In this document: one piece after another, positions 47,589 to 62,800 of the stretch
How positions within the stretch are numbered: the stretch's first letter is position 1
Layout of the letters: every line of letters starts with the position of its first letter
Assembly (NCBI RefSeq): GCF_009730915.1
Contig: NC_052474.1
Coordinates: 20,743,501 to 20,807,500, forward strand
Direction of reading: 5' to 3'
Length of the DNA: 64,000 nucleotides
DNA from: Dioscorea cayenensis subsp. rotundata
Lineage: Eukaryota; Streptophyta; Magnoliopsida; Dioscoreales; Dioscoreaceae
Notes under the pieces: generated by a model
What the model saw: only the letters and a program-made list of their open reading frames with translations
Databases searched by the model: none
Told to the model about the DNA's origin: nothing
Made by a program: the position numbers and the translations under genes

Positions 47589-49921
47589 CTAAGTTGAGCA
47601 GCATTGCTTCTTTGTAATGCTGGTTTCTGCAGATACATTGATGGTTGTTCCATCTTTGATCCCTCCAGTGGTTCCAGCTCCGGGCTCATCGGAAGATGAC
47701 AGAGATTTCTTGCTGATGATTCGATATATCTCGGCCAGTATCATCTGAAATGCTTTCTCCACATTCATGGCCTCGAGAGCAGATGTCTCGATGAAGGAGA
47801 GCCCTTCCTTCTCAGCAAAACTCTGTGCATCCTCGGAAGCAACAGCACGGAGATGCTTGAGGTCGATCTTGTTGCCAATTAGCATGATGACAATGTTGGA
47901 GTCTGCATGGTCACGGAGCTCCTTGAGCCACCGGCTAACATTCTCGAAGCTGGTCGGCTTGGTCACATCATAGACCAAGAGGGCTCCAAGGGCTCCACGG
48001 TAGTATGCACTGGTTATTGCCCGATATCGCTCCTGCCCCGCTGTATCCCATATTTGTGCTTTCACTGTCCTTCCCTCCACCTACAATTCAAGAGATCAAC
48101 ATAAAAGAAGAAAATATACTCCTTGCAAAGAGTTTCATTGGATGTCTCAATGCATACTTAAGGACAAACACAAAATTCCACAATAAAAATCAATTGAGAA
48201 AAGATTCCCTATGAAGATATCTGACACTTGAGAAGTAAAAATTAAAGACATGATGGTCCATCTCTGCTTTATAAATAGCATGGAGATCAAATTGAAAGCA
48301 ACATAGTTAATATTGAACTGTTCTAGTTGTCCCTTGACTTTAATGAAATCCTTTTGGTGAATAATTAATGGCTTTAGACATAGACTCAAGTTCATATTTA
48401 GATGTCATCTTATATGAAAAAAAGGAAAAAAAAACAGAAGCAGAACTTGTTGAATTACTACATATGACTTCAACAAGTTCTGCTATGATCATGAATTGGG
48501 GACTGAGAATGGTGCCATTTTGAGGACATTCTTTTGAGGCTACCAATAATACTTAAATTTAATGAAACTAATACCACAAGCAACCTGTCTTGGTATTCAA
48601 TGGATTGCTAAAAGTTGATCCATATAAAAGATCTCGTCATTAAATTACAGAGAATGTAGAGTGATTAAGAACATATTTTAACAAACATTGAATTATCTAA
48701 TCAAATGACCACTGACAACAACTACATGCAAAAGCAACATAAGTAGAGGAAGAAATCATCAAACATACCCACATGAATAAACACAATTACTCTTTACCCT
48801 GAGCATTCAACAATAATCAGAATAAGTTTATTGTCTTATTTCAGACAAAAAGCACGAACAATCAAAGGTTATCTTCTTACAGAAAAATGTCTATTAAAAT
48901 CTTAAACCAAAGGAAAAATCTAGCAGAACATTGTGCATATATTTGGTTCACGACTTTATGAGCTCTATCTGGAAAATCAACGATAAGGATTCCTAGATAA
49001 ACTTAACTCAATATGCCTCAGAAAATCCCTAGGGTTTCTGTTATGGACAGCCAAGTACTTGACATCACAAGAACTAAGTACATGACAACATAAGAACTCA
49101 AGCACATAGAAATCAAATAGGAATTTGAGCATCTTGTATTTCCACTATAACCATCAATTCCACCATCAATTTCAGTACAAAATCAAAGAATTAGAACTAC
49201 CACATGTTGACCACATGAGCGCATTATCAAGTTAAATGCATGATAAAAAAAATACTTTTTTACACAATATATGAACAAAATGGGTTGGTAGGCATTGAAT
49301 GAAAAGTAAAGCTAAGCTCTAAACGAAATTCGCAGACTAAATCAAATCCAAACACAAAATCAAAACTTTCCCTTTGAACAGATCAAACAAAACCCCTTTC
49401 CAGTATAACCATCAATTCCACCTCCAAAATTCATGCAAAATGAAAGAATTACAACTCCCACTCAAACCCTAATCACAATCTCGACCACCAAGTCAAATGC
49501 ATGATCAAAAAGTACCTTTTTTTACACAATACATGAACAAAAATGGGACGGCAAGCATAGAATGACAAGTAAAACTAAACTATAAACTAAATTCACACAC
49601 TAAAATCAAATCGAAACACAAAATCCAAACTTTCCCTTTGAATAGATCAAACAAAACCCCAACATGAAGACACACACCGAATTTGAATCAAAGAAAACTC
49701 ACACAGATTCAGTGCCAGATCCAAAGAACAAGAAGGGATAAAACAAGAAGCCATACTTGGAGGGTTCGAGTGGCGAACTCGACGCCGATGGTGGACTTGG
49801 ATTCAAGGCAAAACTCATTGCGAGTGAAGCGGGAGAGGAGATTGGACTTGCCAACGCCGGAGTCGCCGATCAACACCACCTTGAACAAGTAATCGTACTC
49901 CTCGTCCGCTCTCCGTCCCAT
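47589..49921 (-). CDS. Rab GTPase, RABA2-like (Rab11 group), 2 exons
   Basis: Minus-strand exons 49757-49921 and 47589-48080, with a GT-AG intron of about 1.7 kb, giving 218 residues. Nucleotide-binding motifs are all present: P-loop GDSGVGKS (19-26), effector region [22 protein letters not shown] (66-72), NKID (125-128) and ETSAL (153-157). The C-terminus KKQCCST has the double Cys for geranylgeranylation. The sequence follows plant RABA2a nearly throughout, including [16 protein letters not shown]. Family members act at the trans-Golgi network/early endosome and at the growing cell plate. The start [14 protein letters not shown] fits the family and no upstream ATG is in frame. Intact. Confidence 0.96.
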
Positions 49922-50696
49922 TTTTTTTTTCTATCTTTTTTTACTTTTATTTTGATTTTTTTATTTTGATCTTTTTTTTTTCGTTTCTTTTGACTGTTTG
50001 GTCTTCTAAATTCTTATATAGTCTATTTTTTTGGACTTCTTTTTCATGTAAGCCCTCGTAAAATACTTTATTTATTTATTTATTTATTTTATATTATTGT
50101 CAAACATTTATTTTCTTTTTTTTTAGTGTAGTGAGAAAACATGTCTCTGATTTTTTAATAATAAAAACTTCTAATTTTTTACAACGTTTACAAGAAAATC
50201 TTAGTTTTAATAAAAAAAATATTTCTAGATTTAAAGAATACAAAATCTTCATTATTTTTTTTTAAAAATTACACCTAAACATTAAGCATGAGTTACACAT
50301 GAACTTTAATTAGAGATTAAATAAAGCAATGTAATCAGAGAAATATGTTTTTCAAATATAATTTAATCACTAAATATTTACATATATTGTGTATGTTTGT
50401 GTGTAGTAGATTATTGATATTATTTAATTTATTATATATATTAAATAAATATGATTGTTAAGATAATATTGTATATGTTTAAATAAGAAACAAATAAGTC
50501 CAAGTTCAAATCAAATTATCCAACATCAAAGCAAATATTAAGTGCTAATAACATTCCTCACCAAAGTGCCTCGTCATCACCATAATTCATTAACACATCC
50601 ATAACTTATCATAAACTAAATTATACCCATCATCCAAACAACCTTAACCCTAATTAAAGTAGCCATACATAGATCAAAACTCATCTCTAATTTAGC
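49922..50696. other. AT-rich intergenic DNA
   Basis: Promoter and 5' UTR region of the Rab gene at its left edge, 3' region of the GDSL gene at its right. Poly-T runs and a (TTTA)n tract near 50070-50090. No other gene. Confidence 0.6.
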
Positions 50697-52445
50697 TCAA
50701 ACTTCAACATTAGCAAGCTGTTGTATGTTCATTGGGAATGCAACATTAGTGTTGCCACTGAAGCAGTTCCTTGCCAACAGTATGTTCACAGCTTCCGTAG
50801 GATGAAATGCATCCCAAAATACATACTGATCTCTTCTTGCACATGGTGCCTGCAACGGCAAACATGATATCTGCCCTCGGTTCCGGCCGATGCCACAACA
50901 TCCCCGATCAATCACACTAAACCCTGCAACATATCGTGATCGATATCATAAATCAAATTTGCTCTGATACCATGTAATACGAAAGGAAAGGAAAATACGC
51001 ACCGTATTGAGTAGGGTTGGCAAGTATGTCAACAAACATGCGGTAGACATCAAGATAAATGAATTTTGCGCCGGGGAGATTTTCGTTGAGATTACTAATC
51101 ATAGCTTTGACTTTTCTATTAAAAGGTGCAATCAGATTATCGACATCTACCGAACACTTACTATACGCACTTTGCGCAAGAATACTCGGCACGCAAGCTA
51201 TTGCTCCTACACCGGCAACAGCAAATTTCCGTGCTCCGAGACTGTACAATCTCTGTAAACATATATGTTTGCGTCTTTATATTTATATTGATATTTATTA
51301 AATTAATTGACGTGAAACTATTAGTAGAATTTTACTCACGGTGAGTTGGCGAGTGTATTGTTGCATCAACAAGTCGGCGAATTGCTCGGCATTGTATTGA
51401 TTTTTCGTGTTGTAGTTCGGCATCATGTAGTTGTTCAAGTAGTCATTGCTTCCAAATCCAATGAAGATGATGCTTTGTTTGATCGAATTGGCAACGGCTT
51501 CGGTCGCACCTAATTCCATGCCTATTTGACTCAATGTTGATTCGAAATTTCGTATTTGCTGGTTGAATGGTATCCTGCCAACCTGCAACATTTAAGCAAA
51601 TCATTGGGTATAAATCCTTCAAGGACCCAAAATCAAACATGTATAGAATTGTATGTGTTTTTGATAATGTGATGGAGCTCACAAAGTTTCCTCCGGTGAC
51701 GTCTAAAATCCCGGCGGCAGCCGACGCATAGTTTACACCATGGAAGACTTGGCTTCCGACGGCTTCTGAGTATGCCGGAGTAAGTGGTAACCCTAATAAA
51801 TTAGCTGCAAGTGATATCGCTGTGTTAATCTTGTGCCAACAAAATAAAAATATTCAAATAAAAAAATATTTTAGATGTAATAAATAAGAATAAAATCAAT
51901 ATTTGATAGTGTTTAGTTAAATATAATTATAAATGAAAAATACAGAGAAGTCGATATTATTAATTATTTAATAAATATAAAATATCTACCAGCATAAGTT
52001 CTGAAATGCCACTAAACATTTAACTATCATAACTAATTAATAAAACTCATTAACTATCATTGGAAAAATTTAATGTTTTCTATTCAACAAAAAAAATATA
52101 TTTATGATAACTCAAACAAATAATATTAAATATTATTTATTTAAATAAGTGGATCTTAATTTATTATAGTGTAATTGTAAATTTTTATATTTAAAAATAC
52201 GGTTGACACATATCTAGTATTATTAATTTTATTTCATAGTAATAAATGTAAAGTATTTACTGCTCTTTGAAATGCCACATAAAATTCTTAAATCTGGATT
52301 TATATATTTCTCTAGATGAATGCAGAATCATACAGATTTTCAAATCCACTTAACTCAAAATCTAGTTAAAAAATCTCATAACTAATTAATAAAACTCATT
52401 AATTACCATTGGAAGTAAAACTTCATAAACCCTTTAATTTAACCC

Positions 52446-52514
<69 letters not shown>

Positions 52515-53058
52515 GGTTAGGGTTAGGGTTCTTGACAGTACCAAGTGAAGATTAATGAACTCATAAGCACTTACCCTGCCAAAAATTTAACCTTAATAAC
52601 CTTTGTTTAGTTAAGTAAAGGAATGAAATAGTGCATGCATAGTCATGCATAGTCATGACTCATAAAATAAAAAAAGGTCAATGAAAACAACATTAAAAAG
52701 CAAAAAATAAAAAAATATAAAAAAACAAAAAAACAAGCTCACCAATTCCATCAACAATGGTGTATCCATTAGAGAACCTTCCGGTAGGACCTCCGGCAAA
52801 GTCAATACCATAAGGGAAGTAATTAGCCTTTGCAAGAGAAGGAAGGTTATTGTTATTACCATTGTCTATCAATGAGTCCCCAAACACAAACATGGCCGGA
52901 ACTAGCTGTCTCCGGCCACCTCCATCACTTCCCACATCTTGACCTCTTGCAAACATAACACTACTACTACTACTTCTCATGCACAACAAGATCAAGCATA
53001 TATATATGCATGCTGTGATAACTCTCATGTCCATTAGAGAAGATGATATATTATTCAT
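50697..53058 (-). CDS. Secreted GDSL esterase/lipase, 5 exons
   Basis: Minus-strand exons: 52743-53058, 51683-51804, 51340-51582, 51003-51252, 50697-50923, GT-AG throughout, 385 residues. The N-terminus has a hydrophobic signal segment (about residues 13-27, [14 protein letters not shown]), so secretion is expected. Catalytic blocks: [13 protein letters not shown] with Ser62; [11 protein letters not shown] (Gly93 region); [11 protein letters not shown] with Asn192; V DAFHPTEA with Asp348 and His351. [12 protein letters not shown] and [16 protein letters not shown] are also family hallmarks. Plant GDSL enzymes hydrolyse acyl esters, some in cutin or cell-wall metabolism; the substrate here is unknown. 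ATGs at 53034 and 53028 could also serve as start and would still leave the signal segment. Intron 1 holds a (TA)n/TTAGGG tract. Confidence 0.94.
52450..52530. repeat. (TA)n microsatellite followed by three TTAGGG units
   Basis: About 61 bases of TA repeat (52450-52510) followed directly by TTAGGG three times at 52511-52530, inside intron 1 of the GDSL gene. The units are 6-mers, unlike the 7-mer TTTAGGG of most plant telomeres. Confidence 0.95.
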
Positions 53059-53088
53059 TAAGGATGAGTAGTTGAAGAACAATGGTCT

Positions 53089-53126
<38 letters not shown>

Positions 53127-54100
53127 GATGGAGAAAGTGAAGGTGAAAGTGAAAGGTGAAGGTGGGTGAGAAGTAGAGGAGAGGTTAAATGCTGTAACTG
53201 TGCTCTCAGAGTGAAGTAAATTATCCTGTTTCATCCTGCATGTCATATTTACCAAAATGTCCCCTACACTTATGGACTATATAATATATATATTGAGAGA
53301 CTTGGTCAAATAGTTCTTTGTTAACCAGGGAAATTTTTATTATTTAAATTTAAAATGTATTAAAAATAATAGCATTAAAAAAAATTAGTATGAGGACGCA
53401 TGGTAGGATGATTAATTCTTAGAAAATTATCTTATTTGATTTTAGTTGTCTGTGACTCTGTGGAGACATTTTTTTTATATAAATAGATATTTAAAATTTA
53501 AATAAGATTGATAACAGTTTATATATTAAAAAAATAATTAGGTGATGAGGGGTAATTTTTACTGTTTTATAGTAAAAAAGGTGCATTAACTGAGGCCACA
53601 TGCAAAACTCTGATGTTGATTTTTTATTTTTATTTTTACTCATTGATATGTGTGCAGTGCGGGCCATGGAATACAGCTATACTGTAGAAAATTGACTTTA
53701 TTTATTTATTTTTTTATAATTTCAATAAATATTTTTAATACATATGGTTATTTGTTCCTAAATTATAAATTACATCAATTGAATTTTTTTTTTAAATTTT
53801 AAAGTTTAAAAGTGCTCATTTTTTAAAATAAAAAAAAATGAGAAATAATTATTGCCAATTCTTTAAAGTATGAAACATCAAATTTATAAAAATAAAAAAA
53901 GTTTATTTATTTTTGACATAGACAAAATATAAATTATACATTTTATATTTTCTAAAATAAAATAAAGCTATTGATTTGGATCTAAAAATATTTAAAAATA
54001 CCATTTATTTACATAAAAATTCTTTTATAAACTTATTATTAAATAAATAAACAAATAATACAAAAGCGGGCAACAGAAACCGGCAATTGAAACGCCGATT
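53059..54100. other. GDSL promoter region and AT-rich spacer
   Basis: A (TA)n tract at 53090-53121 lies just upstream of the GDSL start, in the presumed 5' UTR or promoter. The rest is AT-rich with no gene recognised. Confidence 0.6.
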
Positions 54101-56157
54101 TTAGCTGCTCAATGGACCTCGAGCTCAGCAATGGCGGAGGAGTGGTAATCCATGGAGACGGGCCTCAATAGCTTCGGTGTTGTTATCGTATTCTTCGTTT
54201 TCGATAGCTAGAAGGAGATGCTATGTGATTGGGTGTCGCTGCCGAAAGTGGAACGAGGCCAATGTCAAGGATTTCATCGTCTCTGATCCCCTTTAGGGTT
54301 CACAGGTCTGGCAATCTGGTTTTGATCTCCTTGCTGTCTTTTTAGGGCTTTTTTATGCGTGCTAGAGCTGAAAGTTGAGGTTTTTTTGGTTTTTGATTTG
54401 CATGTTCTAGTGTTTCATTGCCTTTTATACCAATTATGCTACCAAATTGGATTCCTAGCAAAAGAGTTGTATTGGTGGTGAATTTGGGGCTGAATACTGT
54501 TCAATTATATGCATGATTGCTATACCATTCAATTATTTCAAATCATGAGGCAACCTTGAGTGCCCTTGCCATTATTATTGTTACTATTTTTGTATATTGA
54601 GAAGAAGAGCTTGTAAGAATTCACATTCTTTTGGTGTTTTTCTGGTTTTGTGCATTCTGTTTAAACTTGTTGATTTTATGTGTTGATTATGATTTCAATT
54701 GTGTTCTGGTACTAATATCTTTTGATTTTCTGTTGGAAACCTGAGATGATTTGGTTATTCCTTGCTGTTTTCTATTAATGATAATTCATTTGGAGTACTT
54801 AGATGTAAGCTTTGAAGAAGAAAAAGATACCTTTTTTTGGCTTCTCTGCCTTGATAAATATGCATGTTCTCATTGTTTGTATACAAATTCATATTTGTGT
54901 AATATATGGCTCTGTTTTTGCTGAGTGACACATCAGGAATACATACAACACTATAATTCCAATTCCCTGCTAAAACTAACTGATTAAATAGTGCAACAAC
55001 CAAGTGTACAACAAAATATGTTTTTAAATGGTTTGTTAGAATGTTAAGTTATTGATGGTAGTTTTGGGGATAACATGTTCTTAATTGTGGGGATCATAAT
55101 TTTTTTTATGTATGGAGAGCCATTAACATTGAACAACTGTTGACTGCATGTAGCTGGTCTACATACTGTTTCAATTTCATAAACGCGGATACTGCAAAGG
55201 ACAGATCTTTCTCTCTTCTTTTATCCCACATGCGCCTCAGAAGGTTTGTACTCCAGAAAGCATTGAGAAGGCTATGACAGCACCATACATATGAAATATA
55301 TTGTTGCTCAGTGTAATTAATATTGCCCCATCAATTTACCTAGCTGTGGAGAGTCCTCTGTCTGTAGTATTTAACCCTCTCTGTTCAGTGACTAGACTGT
55401 CCTTGTAACTTTGTTGGAACTTTATCTTTTGTTACCACACACACACACACACAATTTAAAAAAGAAAAAAAAAAAGCAACATTGAAGAGAGCTCAACATG
55501 TGGTGCACTTTAATAATAGCTCTGGTAGCGCATTAGAACAGATACTCACCTATGTTCAGATACAATAACTGTATAAAGCAAAGATCTAATGTAGAAAATA
55601 GTATAATATGATATACAGAGATAATGTAACATACTTATATTTAGAAATGAGTCTTATGTTTGTTGTACCATGTGCTCATCTACTAGGAAAGCCAAAGCGT
55701 AGGAATACAGAAGGTAGATCTTCTTTTAGTATCATTACTTATTTTTTGAGTTGAAATTGCCTTCTAAGATTCTCTATTATCAGGTTTATTTGAGTGATAG
55801 AGTCTTTTACTTCTTGCAGGTTTTGCTTTAGGTGTGGGATTGGGTGTTTTATGAGGAGGCATCCTTGGCTACACATTGCAGAAATTGTATTTGGGTGATG
55901 GAGTCTTTTCCTTCTTTAATTTGTTGTTGTTCTCCTATGTGATTATATGATCATGGGATTGTTGCAATTGCATTTGATTAGGCATCTCTTCAGTGTTCCA
56001 GTGATAACTTTTTGATCTTTCTATCAATTCAGCATAATTATGATCCATATTTTTATGCAGTATGTTTTGCTCATTATTTTTTAATCAGAGACTACAATTC
56101 CTATTGTTTTTCTTTTTGTCTGCAGTTTTCACATCCTCATTCAGACTGCATTTGAAA
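54101..56157 (+). other. Possible gene remnant or non-coding transcript, unidentified
   Basis: Composition changes at about 54060-54310: a GC-richer stretch like a 5' exon on the plus strand, with ATG at 54154 encoding METGLNSFGVVIVFFVFDS then stop. After it come long T-rich, intron-like sequences up to 56.1 kb. A short hydrophobic Gly-rich reading GFALGVGLGVL occurs near 55820-55855. I cannot connect these into a gene or assign a family. It could be a decayed small membrane-protein gene or a long non-coding RNA ending near the OPR gene. Confidence 0.25.
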
Positions 56158-57622
<1,465 letters not shown>

Positions 57623-59149
57623 CTGCTTTGTTTCTCTTTAGATTTAGTGGAGGAGATGAAACCTCTTGTTATGAGTATTTATAAGAAGATTGTTTGATGG
57701 TCAGTGATGCCATGTGCAACTATATATTTGGTTCTCGATCAATCTCAGCTCTATAATGCTTGTGGTCGGCCTCAGTGTAAATGAGTTGATATTCGAACCC
57801 GTCTCTTCAAGAAAATGAATGTTTTATACATGGGACACGTTGTCAACAGCCCAAATGGTTGTTGGCCTCACACCCCAAATTTTTATTGATCACAATTTTT
57901 TTATTTATTTTTTTTTTTATTTTTTATTTTTTTTCAATCTGACACGAACCCTATTTGACTTGTTCAATTAACTGATGTTTTTTGGTTTCAATTTTCAGGT
58001 TCAGTTCAAATTTTTACGTCCCCACCGCTGGTACATCCCAGATGACTGATGAGAACTATAAACGATTGCATGGCATCATATGCATGTGCTTTGACACACC
58101 CAAGCACTATCAAATATCAATGTCTTTTGCTTCACAGCCACCAAATAACAACAACAAAATAAATAATATATAAGTGAAAAAAAAAAGGTTAAAAGACTAA
58201 CTTTTTGAGTGGCTCAGCTTAATTATCTTAGTGTCAAGTACTCGTCGCACGTCTCTCTTGTTCGTTTGAATGACAAGTAGTAGTTACACGGCTTTTATGT
58301 GATTTTGACAAATGAGTTTATCTATATATTATATATGTGTGTATTGTTTTTTCATAGAGTACACAAACGTGGATAATTTTTTTTTTTTTAAAGAAAAAAA
58401 CTCTATTGACAGTAACCTCTCTTGCAGCAGCGTTGTTGGTGGTTCATTCATTTTTCAATTTTAAAGTTTGAGAGGTTTGTCCATATTTATCCAATATATA
58501 TATATATATATATTAATAGTGAAAATGTTGTTGACCAATTTAAGTGTCTCATTTTACTAGGAATATATTTCAATAGCTGTATTTTTATTAAAAAAAATGA
58601 CCTTATATTTCTTATGTGAATGCAGCCAATTTTTGTGGCATATATCTATTTTTGTAAATCTCTTCAAAATGTTTAAATTCACTAGGATAATTTTTTTTGT
58701 AGAAAAGCTCCAAAATTGTGAAATTTAGTCACATGGTTTTATTATATATTTATTAAAAAGTCATATTTTTGTTAAAAGATATATTTATTTTTATAAATAA
58801 GGCAAAGAAATGGTTGAGCTTTGCATTTATTATTTCAAAATTACTTAAATTTTATCTAAACCAACCCATGTAAAACTATAAAAACTATACTTTTAATTTC
58901 ACTCTGTATCAACATATTTATTAAATCTGAATATAATAAATTAATTTTTATTTTATTAAAATTTTTTACTCATTCCAAGTCATTCAATTGTCTGGTCCAT
59001 GAACTTGTGGGGATCTCTCAGAAAAAAAAAAAAATTTATTTCATTCGGATTTTCATGATAAAAAAATAAAATACATATAAAAAGTATTTAAAAAATAACA
59101 TAAATAGAGCTTATTTTCTACTTGAGAAAAGATCAATGATCATCAATCA
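57623..59149. other. Intergenic DNA between tandem OPR genes
   Basis: AT-rich, with a poly-T-rich stretch near 57896-57935 and a (TA)n near 58495-58514. It contains the copy 1 promoter and the 3' region of copy 2. No third OPR copy or fragment was found. Confidence 0.6.
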
Positions 59150-60810
<1,661 letters not shown>

Positions 60811-61800
60811 GTTTTCAAAAGAACTTGAATGTTGAAACTCTAAGTTATGTGGATTTATTCAGATAGCAGGGTGGTATATATATATATATATATAAAGGTT
60901 AAAGAAAGGTCATAGCCATCAACATTGACCATTTTTAATGTGGATTGAATTATGCATCATGTAATTTGTTCATTGGTTTGAGTTTTGATTGGTCATTGTT
61001 GCCATTTATTACATAATGGCTTTCGTAAGCGAATATATAAGATATTAATTGTAATCTTATTGAGTTATATGTCATGAGTTGCATCAAAGTTTGGTAATCA
61101 AAATCTGACCACAATTTCTCTGGTCAAAACCAAAGGTTAATTAGTGTGCTAAATAAATAAATAAATAGATATATCATTTAAACCAAAGTTCTTATCTTTC
61201 AACTAAACAATAGATTAATGTCACGATTGCTCGTGTCCTATATTGACTTATCTCTCAAGTTTAAGAATCAAAAGTCAAAGTAAAACACAATTTTGGGTCA
61301 AAATCAAGTTTAGTGTGCACACTTCTATTGTTGCAAAAATGGTTACATGTTCATTAATTTGTCTTAATTTGCATGATAACAAAGTCAAATTACCACATTT
61401 TTAAATTCATGAACCTTTTTGATTATCCTGGTAAATATTTCTTAATTAGTTTTCTTTTACCTTCATAAAGTGTTTAATTATACCTCTTTTAATTTACCCA
61501 TGTTTAATTTTGTAATACTCTAATATAAAAATTAATTAGTTAATTATAAAGAAAACTATTTTACTTATCATAAAATCATGGTTGATATATATACTCTCTT
61601 TTGCCTTCAAGTATTATACATGATCATGATTTTAATTAGATTTCACAGAGATTTACATATTCCTCTTCAATAACAACATACTAATTTTTTTTCCCATAAA
61701 TTACTGAAAACATTGTTCCAAAGCAACAAGAACATACATTGTCATGAGTGATAAGAAAAACAAATTTGGAGAGCATTCAAGCTCCACAAGTTCAAGAATT
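60811..61800. other. Intergenic DNA upstream of OPR copy 2
   Basis: Promoter region of OPR copy 2 at its left edge ((TA)n near 60876-60893), then AT-rich sequence without a recognised gene up to the assembly gap. Confidence 0.6.
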
Positions 61801-62800
61801 NNNNNNNNNNNNNNNNNNNNNNNNNNNNNNNNNNNNNNNNNNNNNNNNNNNNNNNNNNNNNNNNNNNNNNNNNNNNNNNNNNNNNNNNNNNNNNNNNNNN
61901 NNNNNNNNNNNNNNNNNNNNNNNNNNNNNNNNNNNNNNNNNNNNNNNNNNNNNNNNNNNNNNNNNNNNNNNNNNNNNNNNNNNNNNNNNNNNNNNNNNNN
62001 NNNNNNNNNNNNNNNNNNNNNNNNNNNNNNNNNNNNNNNNNNNNNNNNNNNNNNNNNNNNNNNNNNNNNNNNNNNNNNNNNNNNNNNNNNNNNNNNNNNN
62101 NNNNNNNNNNNNNNNNNNNNNNNNNNNNNNNNNNNNNNNNNNNNNNNNNNNNNNNNNNNNNNNNNNNNNNNNNNNNNNNNNNNNNNNNNNNNNNNNNNNN
62201 NNNNNNNNNNNNNNNNNNNNNNNNNNNNNNNNNNNNNNNNNNNNNNNNNNNNNNNNNNNNNNNNNNNNNNNNNNNNNNNNNNNNNNNNNNNNNNNNNNNN
62301 NNNNNNNNNNNNNNNNNNNNNNNNNNNNNNNNNNNNNNNNNNNNNNNNNNNNNNNNNNNNNNNNNNNNNNNNNNNNNNNNNNNNNNNNNNNNNNNNNNNN
62401 NNNNNNNNNNNNNNNNNNNNNNNNNNNNNNNNNNNNNNNNNNNNNNNNNNNNNNNNNNNNNNNNNNNNNNNNNNNNNNNNNNNNNNNNNNNNNNNNNNNN
62501 NNNNNNNNNNNNNNNNNNNNNNNNNNNNNNNNNNNNNNNNNNNNNNNNNNNNNNNNNNNNNNNNNNNNNNNNNNNNNNNNNNNNNNNNNNNNNNNNNNNN
62601 NNNNNNNNNNNNNNNNNNNNNNNNNNNNNNNNNNNNNNNNNNNNNNNNNNNNNNNNNNNNNNNNNNNNNNNNNNNNNNNNNNNNNNNNNNNNNNNNNNNN
62701 NNNNNNNNNNNNNNNNNNNNNNNNNNNNNNNNNNNNNNNNNNNNNNNNNNNNNNNNNNNNNNNNNNNNNNNNNNNNNNNNNNNNNNNNNNNNNNNNNNNN
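61801..62800. other. Assembly gap (1000 N)
   Basis: Exactly 1000 N. Sequence to its right starts within the terminal arm of a MULE, so the element end and its target duplication are hidden in the gap. Confidence 0.99.

Noticed and set aside
47589-48214. Plus-strand open frames over the Rab gene
   Set aside because: Antisense shadows of the strongly conserved RABA2-like exon 2.
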